DNA from: an uncultured Mycoplasmatota bacterium
Lineage (GTDB): Bacteria > Bacillota_I > Bacilli_A > RF39 > UBA660
Assembly: GCA_900551455.1 (NCBI GenBank)
Contig: URVV01000002.1
Coordinates: 1-64,000 of the forward strand
DNA length: 64,000 nucleotides
Reading direction: 5' to 3'
Position 1 is the first letter of the stretch; each line of letters begins with the position of its first letter. Under the pieces are notes generated by a model. The model searched no databases, was not told the DNA's origin, and worked only from the letters and a program-made list of their open reading frames with translations. Positions 55,018 to 64,000 of this stretch are shown in pieces. Made by a program: the position numbers and the translations under genes.

Positions 55018-56113
55018 CAAGTGATTTTTCTAAAATGTTGGCAATTTTAATGCATGCGGTACCATCGCCGTATGGATTTGATGCTGTTGCCATTTTACTG
55101 TATTCTTCTTTATTTGTTAAAAGGTTTTTAAATTCCTTATATATTGTTTCTTCTTGTGTTCCAACTAATTTAAGAGTTCCTGCTTTTATTCCCTCTGGGC
55201 GTTCGGTTGTATCTCGCATTACTAGTACTGGCTTACCTAATGATGGAGCTTCTTCTTGTATACCTCCGCTATCGGTTAAAATTAGATATGCTCTTGCTAA
55301 AAAGTTATGAAAGTCTAATACTTCTAATGGTTCAATAATTCTAATTCTACTATCATTTCCAAGTATTTCGTTGGCTGTTTCTCTTACTACCGGGTTCATA
55401 TGTATAGGATATATTACTTTTATATCCGGAAATTCTTCTACTATTCGTTTAATGGCTTTAAACATATGTTTTAATGGTTCTCCGAGATTTTCTCTTCTGT
55501 GGGCGGTTAAGATTATTAGTCTACTGTCACTGGCCCACTCTAATATTGCATTTTTATAGTCTTTTTTTACAGTGGTTTTTAGAGCATCTATGGCAGTGTT
55601 TCCTGTTACATAGATATTTTTTTCTGATTTGCCTTCATTGATTAAATTTTTCTTACTTAATTCTGTTGGGGCAAAGTTGTATTTGGCAATTATACTTACG
55701 CCTTGTCTATTAAATTCTTCTGGGTATGGCGAATAGATATCATATGTTCTTAATCCTGCTTCAACATGACCAACAGGAATTTGTAAATAGTAACAAGCTA
55801 AAGCTGTAACAAATGTTGTTGAAGTATCTCCGTGTACAAGTACGACGTCCGGTTTCTCTTTTTCTAATACTTCTCTTATTTTATTTAGAATGTTGGTAGT
55901 TATGTCAAATAGTGTTTGTTTTTCTTTCATTATTGATAAATCATAGTTTGGTACTACATTAAATGCTTCTAAAACTTGATCTAACATTTGTCTATGTTGA
56001 CCAGTTACACAGACAACTGTCTCTATTTTTTTTCTTTTTTTTAGTTCATTTACTAAAGGACACATTTTTATAGCTTCTGGTCTCGTTCCAAATACAAGCA
56101 TTACTTTTTTCAT
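55004..56113 (-). CDS. wecB: UDP-GlcNAc 2-epimerase (non-hydrolysing)
   Basis: Converts UDP-GlcNAc to UDP-ManNAc. VFGTRPEAIKMCPLV, CVTGQHRQMLDQVL, HVEAGLRTYD, RRENLG and LTDSGGIQEEAPSLGKPVLVMR are the family signatures. AAGGAAGTGAT places the start at ATG 56113; the frame extends to 56149. The paralogue next door is closer to CapG, so this copy is the likely ManNAc enzyme. Confidence 0.9.
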   Translation of the reverse strand: MKKVMLVFGTRPEAIKMCPLVNELKKRKKIETVVCVTGQHRQMLDQVLEAFNVVPNYDLSIMKEKQTLFDITTNILNKIREVLEKEKPDVVLVHGDTSTTFVTALACYYLQIPVGHVEAGLRTYDIYSPYPEEFNRQGVSIIAKYNFAPTELSKKNLINEGKSEKNIYVTGNTAIDALKTTVKKDYKNAILEWASDSRLIILTAHRRENLGEPLKHMFKAIKRIVEEFPDIKVIYPIHMNPVVRETANEILGNDSRIRIIEPLEVLDFHNFLARAYLILTDSGGIQEEAPSLGKPVLVMRDTTERPEGIKAGTLKLVGTQEETIYKEFKNLLTNKEEYSKMATASNPYGDGTACIKIANILEKSLDEKQ

Positions 56114-56133
56114 AAATTTATCACTTCCTTGTG

Positions 56134-57258
56134 CTATTTCTTTTTCCATATTCTGTCATTAATAATATTGTAATAACTTTGAATTATTTTAACTACTTTT
56201 TCTGAAACATTAATATCTCTGTAATCTTTAACAGGGTTTTCTTTACTTTCTTTAAAAGAGTCAACGGCTAAGCTGATACTGTTTAAGATATCTCTTTCAT
56301 TAATTCCACCTAAAACTATTCCACCGCCATCTAATGCTTCTGGTCTTTCTGTACTTGTTCTTAGAGATACACCAGGAAAATTTAAAATTGAACTTTCTTC
56401 TGGAATTGTACCACTATCTGATAAAACACAATATGCATGTTTCTGAAGAGCAACATAATCAAAAAATCCTAATGGTTCTATATTTTCTATTAAACTATTA
56501 AATTTGATGTCTTTTTCTTTAATTTTTTTAGCTGTTCTTGGATGAGTAGAAAATATTATCTTTTTTTGATAAATTTCTGCTACTTTGTTTAAACTATTAA
56601 CCAGTTTTGCAAAATTATCATCTAAATCAATATTTTCTTCTCTATGAGCACTCACAACAAAATAATCTTTTTCTTTTAAATTATATTTCTCTAGAATTTT
56701 TGAATTATCAATTGATTTCATATTAGCATTTAAAACTTCCGCCATTGGTGATCCTGTTACATAAAGAAAGTCATTTTTTATTCCTTCATTAATTAAATAT
56801 CTTCTAGCATTTTCTGTGTATGCTAAATTGATATCACTTATATGATCAACTACTCTACGATTAATTTCTTCGGGTACATTAAAATCAAAGCATCTATTAC
56901 CCGCTTCCATATGAAATATTGGTACTTTGAGTCTTTTTGCAGAATATGCTGCTAAACAACTATTAGTGTCACCAAGAATAAGTAAAGCATCTGGCTTTTC
57001 TTTATTTATTACTTCATAACTTTTGGCAATAATATTACCAACGGTTTCTCCTAAATTTTTTCCTGGAGAATTTAGATAATAATCTGGTTCTTTTAATCCA
57101 AATTCTTTAAAAAATATTTCATTTAATGTGTAATCATAGTTTTGCCCTGTATGCACTAATATTAAATTAAAGTATTTATCAATTGCTTTAATCACTTCAG
57201 ATAATCTTATAATTTCTGGTCTTGTTCCTACGACTACCATTACTTTTAATTTTTCCAT
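56134..57258 (-). CDS. capG: CapG/FnlC-like UDP-sugar 2-epimerase
   Basis: 374-residue paralogue of WecB: VVGTRPEIIRLSEVI, LVHTGQNYDYTLNEIFF, HMEAGNRCFDFNVPEEINRR, HREENI, LSDSGTIPEESSIL. The HTGQNYD and EAGNRCFD forms are typical of CapG/FnlC, which completes UDP-N-acetyl-L-fucosamine synthesis. GGAGGTATAA before ATG 57258, directly joined to capF. Confidence 0.87.
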   Translation of the reverse strand: MEKLKVMVVVGTRPEIIRLSEVIKAIDKYFNLILVHTGQNYDYTLNEIFFKEFGLKEPDYYLNSPGKNLGETVGNIIAKSYEVINKEKPDALLILGDTNSCLAAYSAKRLKVPIFHMEAGNRCFDFNVPEEINRRVVDHISDINLAYTENARRYLINEGIKNDFLYVTGSPMAEVLNANMKSIDNSKILEKYNLKEKDYFVVSAHREENIDLDDNFAKLVNSLNKVAEIYQKKIIFSTHPRTAKKIKEKDIKFNSLIENIEPLGFFDYVALQKHAYCVLSDSGTIPEESSILNFPGVSLRTSTERPEALDGGGIVLGGINERDILNSISLAVDSFKESKENPVKDYRDINVSEKVVKIIQSYYNIINDRIWKKK

Positions 57259-58368
57259 TTATACCTCCATAAAATATGTATCTGGCTTTTCTTTATCATA
57301 TAATTCATTACACCACATAACGGTTATTAATTCTGTATCCCCTTCATTAATAATATTATGTGCGTATCCAACTGGAATATCTACCACTGTGATATCATCA
57401 CCAGTTACGTGATATTCAATAATTTTTGAATCATCTATTTTCCTAAATTGAATTAATCCTTTTCCACTTACAACAACAAACTTTTCGTTTTTGGTATGAT
57501 GCCAATGATTGCCTTTAGTAATTCCTGGTTTAGCAATGTTTACTGATATTTGCCCACGGTCGATGCTTTTAAACAGTTCTGTAAATGATCCTCTATTATC
57601 TGTATTCATTTTTAATTTATAACTAAAATCATTTTCTTCTAAATAACTAAGGTATGTACTATATAGTTTTTTAGAAAAAGGATCTTTCATATTAGGAATT
57701 AGTAGATTATTTCTTGATTCTTTAAAGCTATATAATAATTCCACAATTTTGCCAAGTTTTATTTTATACTCTGGAATCACTTTATAGAATTTGCTATTTT
57801 TATCTAGTTTTTTTTCCATAGTATTAATAAATGTAGCTATTACATCATCAATATATATTAAATTTAATTCTGTGTTTTCGTCATTGATTTTTATATCTAG
57901 GTTATGACTTATATTATAACAAAATGTAGCTATGACACTGTTATAGTTAGGTTTGCACCATTTACCAAATACGTTAGTTAAACGATATACATATACTTTT
58001 ACGTCTTCTTCTTTTGCATATTTAAAGATTAAATCTTCACCAGCTTTTTTAGATATTCCATAAGCATTATCTAGCTTTGCTTGAATTGATGAAGTAATTA
58101 ATATAGGAGACTTATTGTTATATTTTTTCAATAGGCTTAGTAATTTGTTAGTAAAGCCAAAATTACCGCTCATGTATTCTTCATTATTTAATGGTCTATT
58201 TACACCAGCTAAATGAAAGACAAATTCACAATTTTTAGCATATTCATTTAATTCTTGTTCTGTTGTAGCTATATCACATTCATACAATTCGTTATATCCT
58301 CTATTCTTTAATTCAGATACTAAATTTTTGCCTATAAATCCGTTTGATCCAGTAATTAATATTTTCAT
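57259..58368 (-). CDS. capF: CapF/FnlB-like reductase with C-terminal cupin
   Basis: 369 residues: an SDR domain (TGSNGFIGKNLVSELKNRG, YGISKKAGEDLI with catalytic Tyr/Lys) and a C-terminal cupin (KGNHWHHTKNEKFVVVSGKG) with zinc-type His ligands. This fusion defines CapF, which acts between CapE and CapG on the UDP-FucNAc path. 7 nt after capE. Confidence 0.9.
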   Translation of the reverse strand: MKILITGSNGFIGKNLVSELKNRGYNELYECDIATTEQELNEYAKNCEFVFHLAGVNRPLNNEEYMSGNFGFTNKLLSLLKKYNNKSPILITSSIQAKLDNAYGISKKAGEDLIFKYAKEEDVKVYVYRLTNVFGKWCKPNYNSVIATFCYNISHNLDIKINDENTELNLIYIDDVIATFINTMEKKLDKNSKFYKVIPEYKIKLGKIVELLYSFKESRNNLLIPNMKDPFSKKLYSTYLSYLEENDFSYKLKMNTDNRGSFTELFKSIDRGQISVNIAKPGITKGNHWHHTKNEKFVVVSGKGLIQFRKIDDSKIIEYHVTGDDITVVDIPVGYAHNIINEGDTELITVMWCNELYDKEKPDTYFMEV

Positions 58369-58375
58369 ATGTCAC

Positions 58376-59377
58376 CTACTTAAATAAATCCAGTTTCTTT
58401 AATAATTCAACCATACCATCAATGTCTAATCTTCTTGTATTATGTGAATTATATTCTTCAATATGTTCTAAATCTGCATTTCCTTCATTGATATATTTTT
58501 GATAGTTTAGATTGCGATTATCAGCTGGTATTCTAAAATATTCTCCCATATCAATGGCATTTATCATCTCTTCTTTTGTTACTAACACTTCATATAGCTT
58601 TTCACCATGTCTAGTACCTATACAGTTGATTGGTGCATCACTATTTTTGATTTTTTTGATGGCTTTAGCTAAAACGTCTATAGTAGCGGCAGGGGCTTTT
58701 TGTACAAATAAATCTCCCTGTTCTCCATGCTCAAAAGCGTATAAAACTAAATCAACTGCATCTTCAAGAGTCATCATAAATCTCGTCATTTTTGGATTTG
58801 TTATTGTAAGTGGCTGCCCGCTATCTATTTGTTCAAGAAAAAGTGGAATAACTGAGCCACGTGAAGCCATTACATTTCCATATCTTGTACGACATATTAT
58901 TGTTTGCTCTTTTTTTAAGTTTCTTCCTTTGGCAATTGCTACTTTTTCCATCATAGCTTTACTCATACCCATAGCGTTAATCGGATAAGCGGCTTTATCA
59001 GTACTTAAAACGATTACTTTTTTTACGCAATGATTAATGGCTGCTTCAAGAACATTATCGGTTCCTAAAACATTAGTCTTAACTGCTTCAAGTGGAAAAA
59101 ATTCACAACTGGGCACTTGCTTTAGAGCAGCAGCATGAAATATATAATCAACTCCATCCATTGCATCATCGATACTACGATAATCTCTAACGTCACCAAT
59201 ATAAAATTTTATTTTATCATTTTTATACTTTATACGCATATCCTCTTGTTTTTTTTCATCACGAGAAAATATTCTAATTTCCTCAATGTCTGTATCTAAA
59301 AATCTTTTCAATACAGCATTACCAAAAGAACCTGTTCCTCCAGTAATTAATAATGTTTTCCCTTTGAATATACTCAT
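58376..59377 (-). CDS. capE: CapE/FnlA-like UDP-GlcNAc 4,6-dehydratase (5-epimerising)
   Basis: 333-residue SDR enzyme. TGGTGSFGNAVLKRF, YIGDVRDYRSIDDAMDGVD, FHAAALKQVPSCEFFPLEAV, STDKAAYPINAMGMSKAMME and the late CIGTRHGEKLYEVLV block are typical of CapE. First enzyme of the UDP-FucNAc pathway. It overlaps wzx by 4 nt (ATGA). Confidence 0.93.
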   Translation of the reverse strand: MSIFKGKTLLITGGTGSFGNAVLKRFLDTDIEEIRIFSRDEKKQEDMRIKYKNDKIKFYIGDVRDYRSIDDAMDGVDYIFHAAALKQVPSCEFFPLEAVKTNVLGTDNVLEAAINHCVKKVIVLSTDKAAYPINAMGMSKAMMEKVAIAKGRNLKKEQTIICRTRYGNVMASRGSVIPLFLEQIDSGQPLTITNPKMTRFMMTLEDAVDLVLYAFEHGEQGDLFVQKAPAATIDVLAKAIKKIKNSDAPINCIGTRHGEKLYEVLVTKEEMINAIDMGEYFRIPADNRNLNYQKYINEGNADLEHIEEYNSHNTRRLDIDGMVELLKKLDLFK

Positions 59378-60624
59378 TTTTTTACCTCCGAATAATTAAA
59401 AGATTTTTTGTTTTTTAAATAATATATGTATCTCATTAAAAATAGTAACATTTCTGAAATACTACAATTTATAGCAAAATATTTTAAATCAAACTTTTTA
59501 AAATATATAATTATAAACATTCCTATTATTTGCGATATAGATGCAATTATTGTAGTTTTTGTGGTTTCTTTATTTTTATCTATTGCCCCTAAAACTGGCC
59601 ATCCATATATCATTGAATAGAAGCTAAATATAAATGCCGGCAACAAGTATTTCAATATACTGCCCGCATATATATATTTTTCCCCGCCTATTATTTTAAC
59701 AACGTCTGCTGAATATATGAATACAATTATTGATCCAATAATCATTGGAATTAGCATTATTGTATTAATTTTATTAATTATTTTTAAATTTTTGCTTTTT
59801 ATCATATAAGGATATAGACTATTAGTTATGGGATTGTACAAAGCTTTAGTAGCAGATAATATTTGCATACATAATCCCCAATAGGCAATTTCATTTGTTG
59901 AAAAATAAAATCCAATAATAATTGTAGTTAATGCTCCAAAAATAGTTGTAGCAAAATTTGATATGAAATATACTGTTGATTCTTTGATGTCATGTATCCA
60001 TTTCTTCATGTTTGTGATAGAAACGAAAATATTTTCTTTTTTTAACAACATCATTGATACTATTGCTGCAAAAAGATTGCCTATTACCTCAAGAATAGCT
60101 ATTAACATTAAGTTCTTGTCTGATTTTACACAAACGAATAATAGAACTGTACTAATAGTTTTTGATACAACATAAGGAATAGCTATCAAATTCATTTTTT
60201 CAATTCCTCTATATAAAAAGTCTAGAATAAATATAGTTATTGCAGATGATAGAAAATATAAAAGAGCGAATCCTTTATAATTGGCCAAAATTGGTATAGT
60301 AAATGTCAGTATTATAAATATAATTAAAGCGACAAGAGATAAACATATTTTTTCAACAATTGTATCTCCAACTATTTTTCCAACTTCTTTTTTATCACCT
60401 TGAATCATTGTAATTTTTTTTGTTGCCGATAATAGAAAGCCATAATCAATTATTAGTTGTACGTATACTATAATGGACTTTACATAAACTACAACACCAT
60501 ATGTGTTTGTTGTCAAAATACGGGTTAAATATGGCAAAGTTAAAATTGGAAATAGTAATTTAACTATGTTCATAATATATAGAGAAATTGTATTTTTAAA
60601 TAAAATTTTATTTTGAGTTTTCAT
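59374..60624 (-). CDS. wzx: Wzx-like oligosaccharide flippase
   Basis: 416 residues, about 12 membrane helices. Opens with FKNTISLYIMNIVKLLFPILTLPYLTRIL, the usual Wzx/RfbX start. Moves the lipid-linked repeat unit across the membrane. It overlaps both neighbours, so the operon is tightly coupled. Confidence 0.88.
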   Translation of the reverse strand: MKTQNKILFKNTISLYIMNIVKLLFPILTLPYLTRILTTNTYGVVVYVKSIIVYVQLIIDYGFLLSATKKITMIQGDKKEVGKIVGDTIVEKICLSLVALIIFIILTFTIPILANYKGFALLYFLSSAITIFILDFLYRGIEKMNLIAIPYVVSKTISTVLLFVCVKSDKNLMLIAILEVIGNLFAAIVSMMLLKKENIFVSITNMKKWIHDIKESTVYFISNFATTIFGALTTIIIGFYFSTNEIAYWGLCMQILSATKALYNPITNSLYPYMIKSKNLKIINKINTIMLIPMIIGSIIVFIYSADVVKIIGGEKYIYAGSILKYLLPAFIFSFYSMIYGWPVLGAIDKNKETTKTTIIASISQIIGMFIIIYFKKFDLKYFAINCSISEMLLFLMRYIYYLKNKKSFNYSEVKK

Positions 60625-61690
60625 GATTTAGTTCCTTTAAGAATTTATCTAATTCAACTTTTGTTATATTTGCTTTTTCAAATAATTTTTTGGGTATTTC
60701 AATTTTTTTATTTTGATACTTGTTCAGTAGTTCAACTATATCATCAACACTCGCTTCAAACAATGATGTGCATCTATCAACTTCACCTATGGCATCATAA
60801 AATCTTTTTGTCTTTTCAGGATGACATGCCGCTACCACAACTGATTTGTGAAACAATGAAGCGACAACACCTACGTGTAATTTGCAAGTTAAGACAATAT
60901 CACTTATATTTAATAATTCTGTTAATTCATTCGGATTGTTATATATAAAATGATAATTTACTTTGTTACAAATATTATTAAATTTAGTAAACAGTTCATC
61001 TTCATTTTCTAATATTGAATCAGCGGTAATTACTATGTAATATTCATTATTATTAATCAGAAATTTATTAAGTGATGTGGCAAATTTTTCTAAGGCAATT
61101 TCCGAATGATTGTAATGTATTAATAAAATTTTTTTATTGCCTTTGCTTTTTCTAATTTCTTCTATTTGTTTATACTTTTTATTTTCAATGTAGTTATTTA
61201 AGATAATATAATCAAAACTTTCAATTATATTAGCTTTATTTTTTGTAAGTTTATTCAGTGCATTATAAGATTCTATATCTCTTACAGTAATAAATTTGGC
61301 ATGTTTGCATATTTTTTTTATGCCCCTGTTCATAAACCAGCAGTTATTTGGACCGGCTCCAATAGCTAGTACTGCTATTGGTATTTTTTTATAACTTGCC
61401 CTAATTCCTATTGGCATAAATCGTAAGAAGTGAACTATGTTTTCTTTTAGTTTTGCGTTATGTCCTTCTCCAAAATATCCCCCTGGTATATATATCATGG
61501 CAGTAGCATCTTTAAGATCTATGTTATCTTCAGGATAATCAACTAGATTTTTTTTAAAAAAATCAGATGGCTGATAAAAACAACAATTAACTTTTTGCTT
61601 TTTTAGATAATCATAGATCATTTTTCCATAAATATAGTCACCATAATTACTAGAATTACAATTGGTTGCCCCGTGTAATATTATATTCAT
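60608..61690 (-). CDS. Polysaccharide pyruvyl transferase family protein
   Basis: 361 residues. MNIILHGATNCNSSNYGD, MIYIPGGYFGEGHN, AIGAGPNNCWF, RDIESYNAL and LTCKLHVGVVASLF are the blocks of the pyruvyltransferase/CsaB-WcaK family, which adds ketal pyruvate to sugars. AAAGGAGCAATAAA fixes ATG 61690 although the frame runs to 61753. The acceptor is unknown. Confidence 0.85.
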   Translation of the reverse strand: MNIILHGATNCNSSNYGDYIYGKMIYDYLKKQKVNCCFYQPSDFFKKNLVDYPEDNIDLKDATAMIYIPGGYFGEGHNAKLKENIVHFLRFMPIGIRASYKKIPIAVLAIGAGPNNCWFMNRGIKKICKHAKFITVRDIESYNALNKLTKNKANIIESFDYIILNNYIENKKYKQIEEIRKSKGNKKILLIHYNHSEIALEKFATSLNKFLINNNEYYIVITADSILENEDELFTKFNNICNKVNYHFIYNNPNELTELLNISDIVLTCKLHVGVVASLFHKSVVVAACHPEKTKRFYDAIGEVDRCTSLFEASVDDIVELLNKYQNKKIEIPKKLFEKANITKVELDKFLKELNHENSK

Positions 61691-63117
61691 TTTATTGCTC
61701 CTTTCATTTGTATGATTTTTTGTATGACATATTTGCTTATAAATAAATAACATAATCCTCTATATATATCAAAAATATCGCTTCTTACTAATATAATTAA
61801 ATAAGAAAATATTGCAAAATACATTCCCATTTTTTCTCTTTGATTAATTTTTATATCATTTTTGTTGATATTAATTTTACTAACCAAAGCACCAAATATA
61901 AAGGCAAAAATCCATCCTCCGATGTATCCCCAATTCCAATATAATGTTGCAATTAATGATGATCCTACTGGTATTTTTGTATATCCGTTTATTACATATG
62001 TTGCTGTTGCTTTATTAAAAAAATCTCCAACTAGCCAACCAATAGGTAAAAATGATGGTATAGTACGTAATAATGTTTTCCCATATTCAAATTCTAGAAT
62101 TGATGGAACAGTTTTAATTGTTGATGCTACTGTTAATAGTGTCATACTAGATTCTGCACATAATTCACCAAACAAGTTTTTTAATGTGTTGAAACTTAGA
62201 AAATTTAAAGTTAATTGATTAAAAATATTACCTAATGAAAATCTATTATTTCTTATTATTACAAGAGTATTTATTATAAATAATCCTAAAAATATCGATA
62301 ATACTGTCTTAAAAATATTAACTTTTTTGTTTTTGCATTCTGATGCCCTATATCCTAAAAATAAAGTAATTATAGAAAACAGTTGAATTTTTCTGCTTCC
62401 AGTTAATAGCATTAATAGAAAGAAATATGCCAATAGTAGAACAAACATTATTTTTTTTCTTTTTTCTTTCATGCATCCACTAAAAAACATAAAAAACGCA
62501 CCCGGCAATGTTAAATAAGAAATATCATCGAATATTCCGGAACTTACCGCTGTTGTGTATGATATATATGATTTTGTAGTTTGCAATATACTTATTATTT
62601 TGGCATCGTTTATAATTTTTGATACGAATCCTAATATAAACATACACTTTCCAGTTTTATATAAATTAAAGTCAATGTTTATTTTTGATAATTCATTACT
62701 TACTAGTGATTTGCTTGGAAAAAATAGCGTATATCCAAATGAAATTAATATCAAACTCATAATTGCATATATATAGGAATGAAAAAGTATAGAATCATTA
62801 TAATATATATATGGGTCATATGCTAATTTGTTATTTAGTGCAAATATTTTGATAAATATTCTTCCAAACATAAATAAGTATGATAACAATGTAAACCATA
62901 ATACAAAATCATATGTTTTAATTTTTTTTAGTACGAAACTTAAGAGTTGGACTATTATCATTGGAATAATCCATATAAAAATCCAATTCTCATAATTTTC
63001 TATTATAAATTCATTATTCCAAGAGGCATATGCCCAAATACCAAACGCTAAAATGTAAATAACATTAATAAAAATTATTATAATGTTTTTAATATTTATC
63101 GTTGTATCATTTTTCAT
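61687..63117 (-). CDS. wzy: Wzy-like oligosaccharide repeat-unit polymerase
   Basis: 476 residues, at least ten membrane helices with a large loop (about 320-400) containing FGELCAESSMTL and RTIPSFLPIGWLVGDF. This layout fits O-antigen/capsule polymerases, which have little sequence conservation, so the call rests on topology and context. GGAG before ATG 63117; overlaps the glycosyltransferase by 11 nt and the pyruvyltransferase by 4 nt. Confidence 0.75.
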   Translation of the reverse strand: MKNDTTINIKNIIIIFINVIYILAFGIWAYASWNNEFIIENYENWIFIWIIPMIIVQLLSFVLKKIKTYDFVLWFTLLSYLFMFGRIFIKIFALNNKLAYDPYIYYNDSILFHSYIYAIMSLILISFGYTLFFPSKSLVSNELSKINIDFNLYKTGKCMFILGFVSKIINDAKIISILQTTKSYISYTTAVSSGIFDDISYLTLPGAFFMFFSGCMKEKRKKIMFVLLLAYFFLLMLLTGSRKIQLFSIITLFLGYRASECKNKKVNIFKTVLSIFLGLFIINTLVIIRNNRFSLGNIFNQLTLNFLSFNTLKNLFGELCAESSMTLLTVASTIKTVPSILEFEYGKTLLRTIPSFLPIGWLVGDFFNKATATYVINGYTKIPVGSSLIATLYWNWGYIGGWIFAFIFGALVSKININKNDIKINQREKMGMYFAIFSYLIILVRSDIFDIYRGLCYLFISKYVIQKIIQMKGAIK

Positions 63118-64000
63118 TATTTTTTTCTCCATCAGTAGCATTTAATAATGATTTATATTTTTTAAATAACATATCCGCTTGGTGGTCAATGTCATATTTT
63201 CCAAATTTCATTTTGCTATTTTTTTCCAAGCGTTTTTTATAATTCATATTTTTGTATATTTTATAAATTGATGAAGCCCAATAACTTGGATCTTTTTCTA
63301 ATGATATATAATTAATATTACTTGTGACGTCAATTTCTTTTGTTATTGTATCTGAAACGATTGATGGTACGCCGGCTGCTTGTACTTCTGACAAAACTAC
63401 AGGTAATCCTTCATATCTTGATGGTAATACAAAAACATCGATTGCTGAAAGTAGTTCAGGTATATCTTTACGTAATCCCAAAAATAAGACATTTTTTTCA
63501 AGTTTTAATTTTTTCACTTCACTTTTGAGCATTTCTTCATCTTCACCATTGCCTACTAACAATAACAAGATATTTTTATCGATTTTTTTCAAATAATGTA
63601 TTACTTGCAATAAAAACATTTGATTTTTTTGATATGTTAATCTTGCAATGTTTCCTATAATGATTTTTTCTTGAGCATTTAATTCTTCTCTTATTTTTTT
63701 TCTACTTTTTTCGTTGTAAGCATATTTTTTTAAATCTATTGCGTTATTTATTATGGTTATTTCTCCTGGTTTTGATTCTTTTCCATACAACCAATTTGAT
63801 GCATCAAGACCACACGCAAATTTTGCGGTTGAGTACTTATTTAATAAAATTGTACTAATTTTTCTCATTATTTTGGTAAAACAATTTTCTTTTACATACG
63901 CCATGTGGCTATGAATAATTCTTACTTTACATCCATAATGCTTGCCTATTATTAATCCGAGAACAGATTTGTATCCGTGGCAATGTATAATATCATAATT
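63107..64000 (-). CDS. Glycosyltransferase family 4, N-terminus beyond window
   Basis: An ATG exists at 63904, but the frame continues open to the window end (it reads YDIIHCHGYKSVLGL before that point), so the gene is truncated by the window. GT4 motifs: GNIARLTYQKNQMFLLQVI, LLLVGNGEDEEML, VLFLGLRKDIPELLSAIDVF and SRYEGLPVVLSEVQAAGVPS with the donor-binding Glu pair. Adds a sugar to the polysaccharide repeat unit. Confidence 0.92.
   Translation of the reverse strand, partial: NYDIIHCHGYKSVLGLIIGKHYGCKVRIIHSHMAYVKENCFTKIMRKISTILLNKYSTAKFACGLDASNWLYGKESKPGEITIINNAIDLKKYAYNEKSRKKIREELNAQEKIIIGNIARLTYQKNQMFLLQVIHYLKKIDKNILLLLVGNGEDEEMLKSEVKKLKLEKNVLFLGLRKDIPELLSAIDVFVLPSRYEGLPVVLSEVQAAGVPSIVSDTITKEIDVTSNINYISLEKDPSYWASSIYKIYKNMNYKKRLEKNSKMKFGKYDIDHQADMLFKKYKSLLNATDGEKNNEK

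Noticed and set aside
63904..63904. ATG 63904 as the start of the last glycosyltransferase
   Set aside because: The frame stays open to the window edge with GT4-like sequence before this ATG, so the gene is truncated.

Overview
The window is AT-rich DNA, densely coded on both strands, from a low-GC Gram-positive bacterium. The Firmicutes/Bacilli signs are recU next to a class A PBP, an ftsA-ftsZ pair, AddAB-type recombination genes, a T-box leader, a CssRS-like two-component system, tmRNA, SpoIIM- and PrsW-like proteins and a Gram-positive cpsBCD/LCP set. TGA is used as a stop (for example by the PAP2 and glycosyltransferase genes), so the standard bacterial code applies and this is not a Mycoplasma-type code. 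The only ribonucleotide reductase visible is the oxygen-sensitive class III enzyme, so an anaerobe is likely. An uncultured gut Bacilli lineage near the RF39/Erysipelotrichia groups fits, but this is inference from gene content.

Layout. 1-5.5 kb: end of parE, then a strong promoter and T-box leader driving a CYTH gene and a type-2 isoleucyl-tRNA synthetase whose HIGH signature reads G-V-H-H. 5.5-9 kb: an anaerobic ribonucleotide reductase operon in which NrdD is split: the 766-residue catalytic chain stops after its Cys-rich domain, a separate 61-residue ORF carries the glycyl-radical domain, and nrdG follows. 9-15.5 kb: nucleoside kinase, FemAB-like transferase, TmcAL, PAP2 phosphatase, Nudix hydrolase and small unknowns. 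15.6-20.2 kb: membrane HtrA-like protease, tmRNA (minus strand), two small membrane proteins and a CssRS-like pair. 20.4-28 kb: glycosyltransferase, PBP1, RecU, tRNA-Ser(GCU), VanY-type peptidase, RNA polymerase omega and an AI-2E-type permease.

28-42.7 kb: reduced AddB, AddA, HAD and HD phosphohydrolases, FtsA-FtsZ, a DUF1287 protein, an M23 peptidase, a P-type ATPase and a WG-repeat-like membrane protein. 42.7-49.5 kb: a Cys-rich DUF1540 protein, an almost gene-free stretch of about 0.8 kb with TTTGCA repeats and hairpins, an HTH protein, PrsW, MnmA, SpoIIM-like, small membrane proteins (one of 37 aa) and a radical SAM/SPASM protein. 49.5-64 kb, all on the minus strand: LCP transferase, CpsB phosphatase, CpsD kinase and CpsC chain-length regulator; a Fic protein; then a surface-polysaccharide operon running in from beyond the window edge (glycosyltransferase, Wzy, pyruvyltransferase-like, Wzx, CapE-CapF-CapG for UDP-FucNAc, WecB for UDP-ManNAc, VanZ).

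The polysaccharide genes fit together as a Wzy-dependent pathway: CapEFG and WecB supply sugar nucleotides, the glycosyltransferase and pyruvyltransferase build and decorate the repeat unit, Wzx flips it, Wzy polymerises it, CpsBCD controls length and the LCP protein attaches the polymer to the wall. PBP1, VanY, M23, FemAB and FtsAZ form the wall-growth side. The most unusual point is the split class III ribonucleotide reductase; the altered IleRS signature motif is second. I saw no CRISPR array, insertion sequence or intact prophage.
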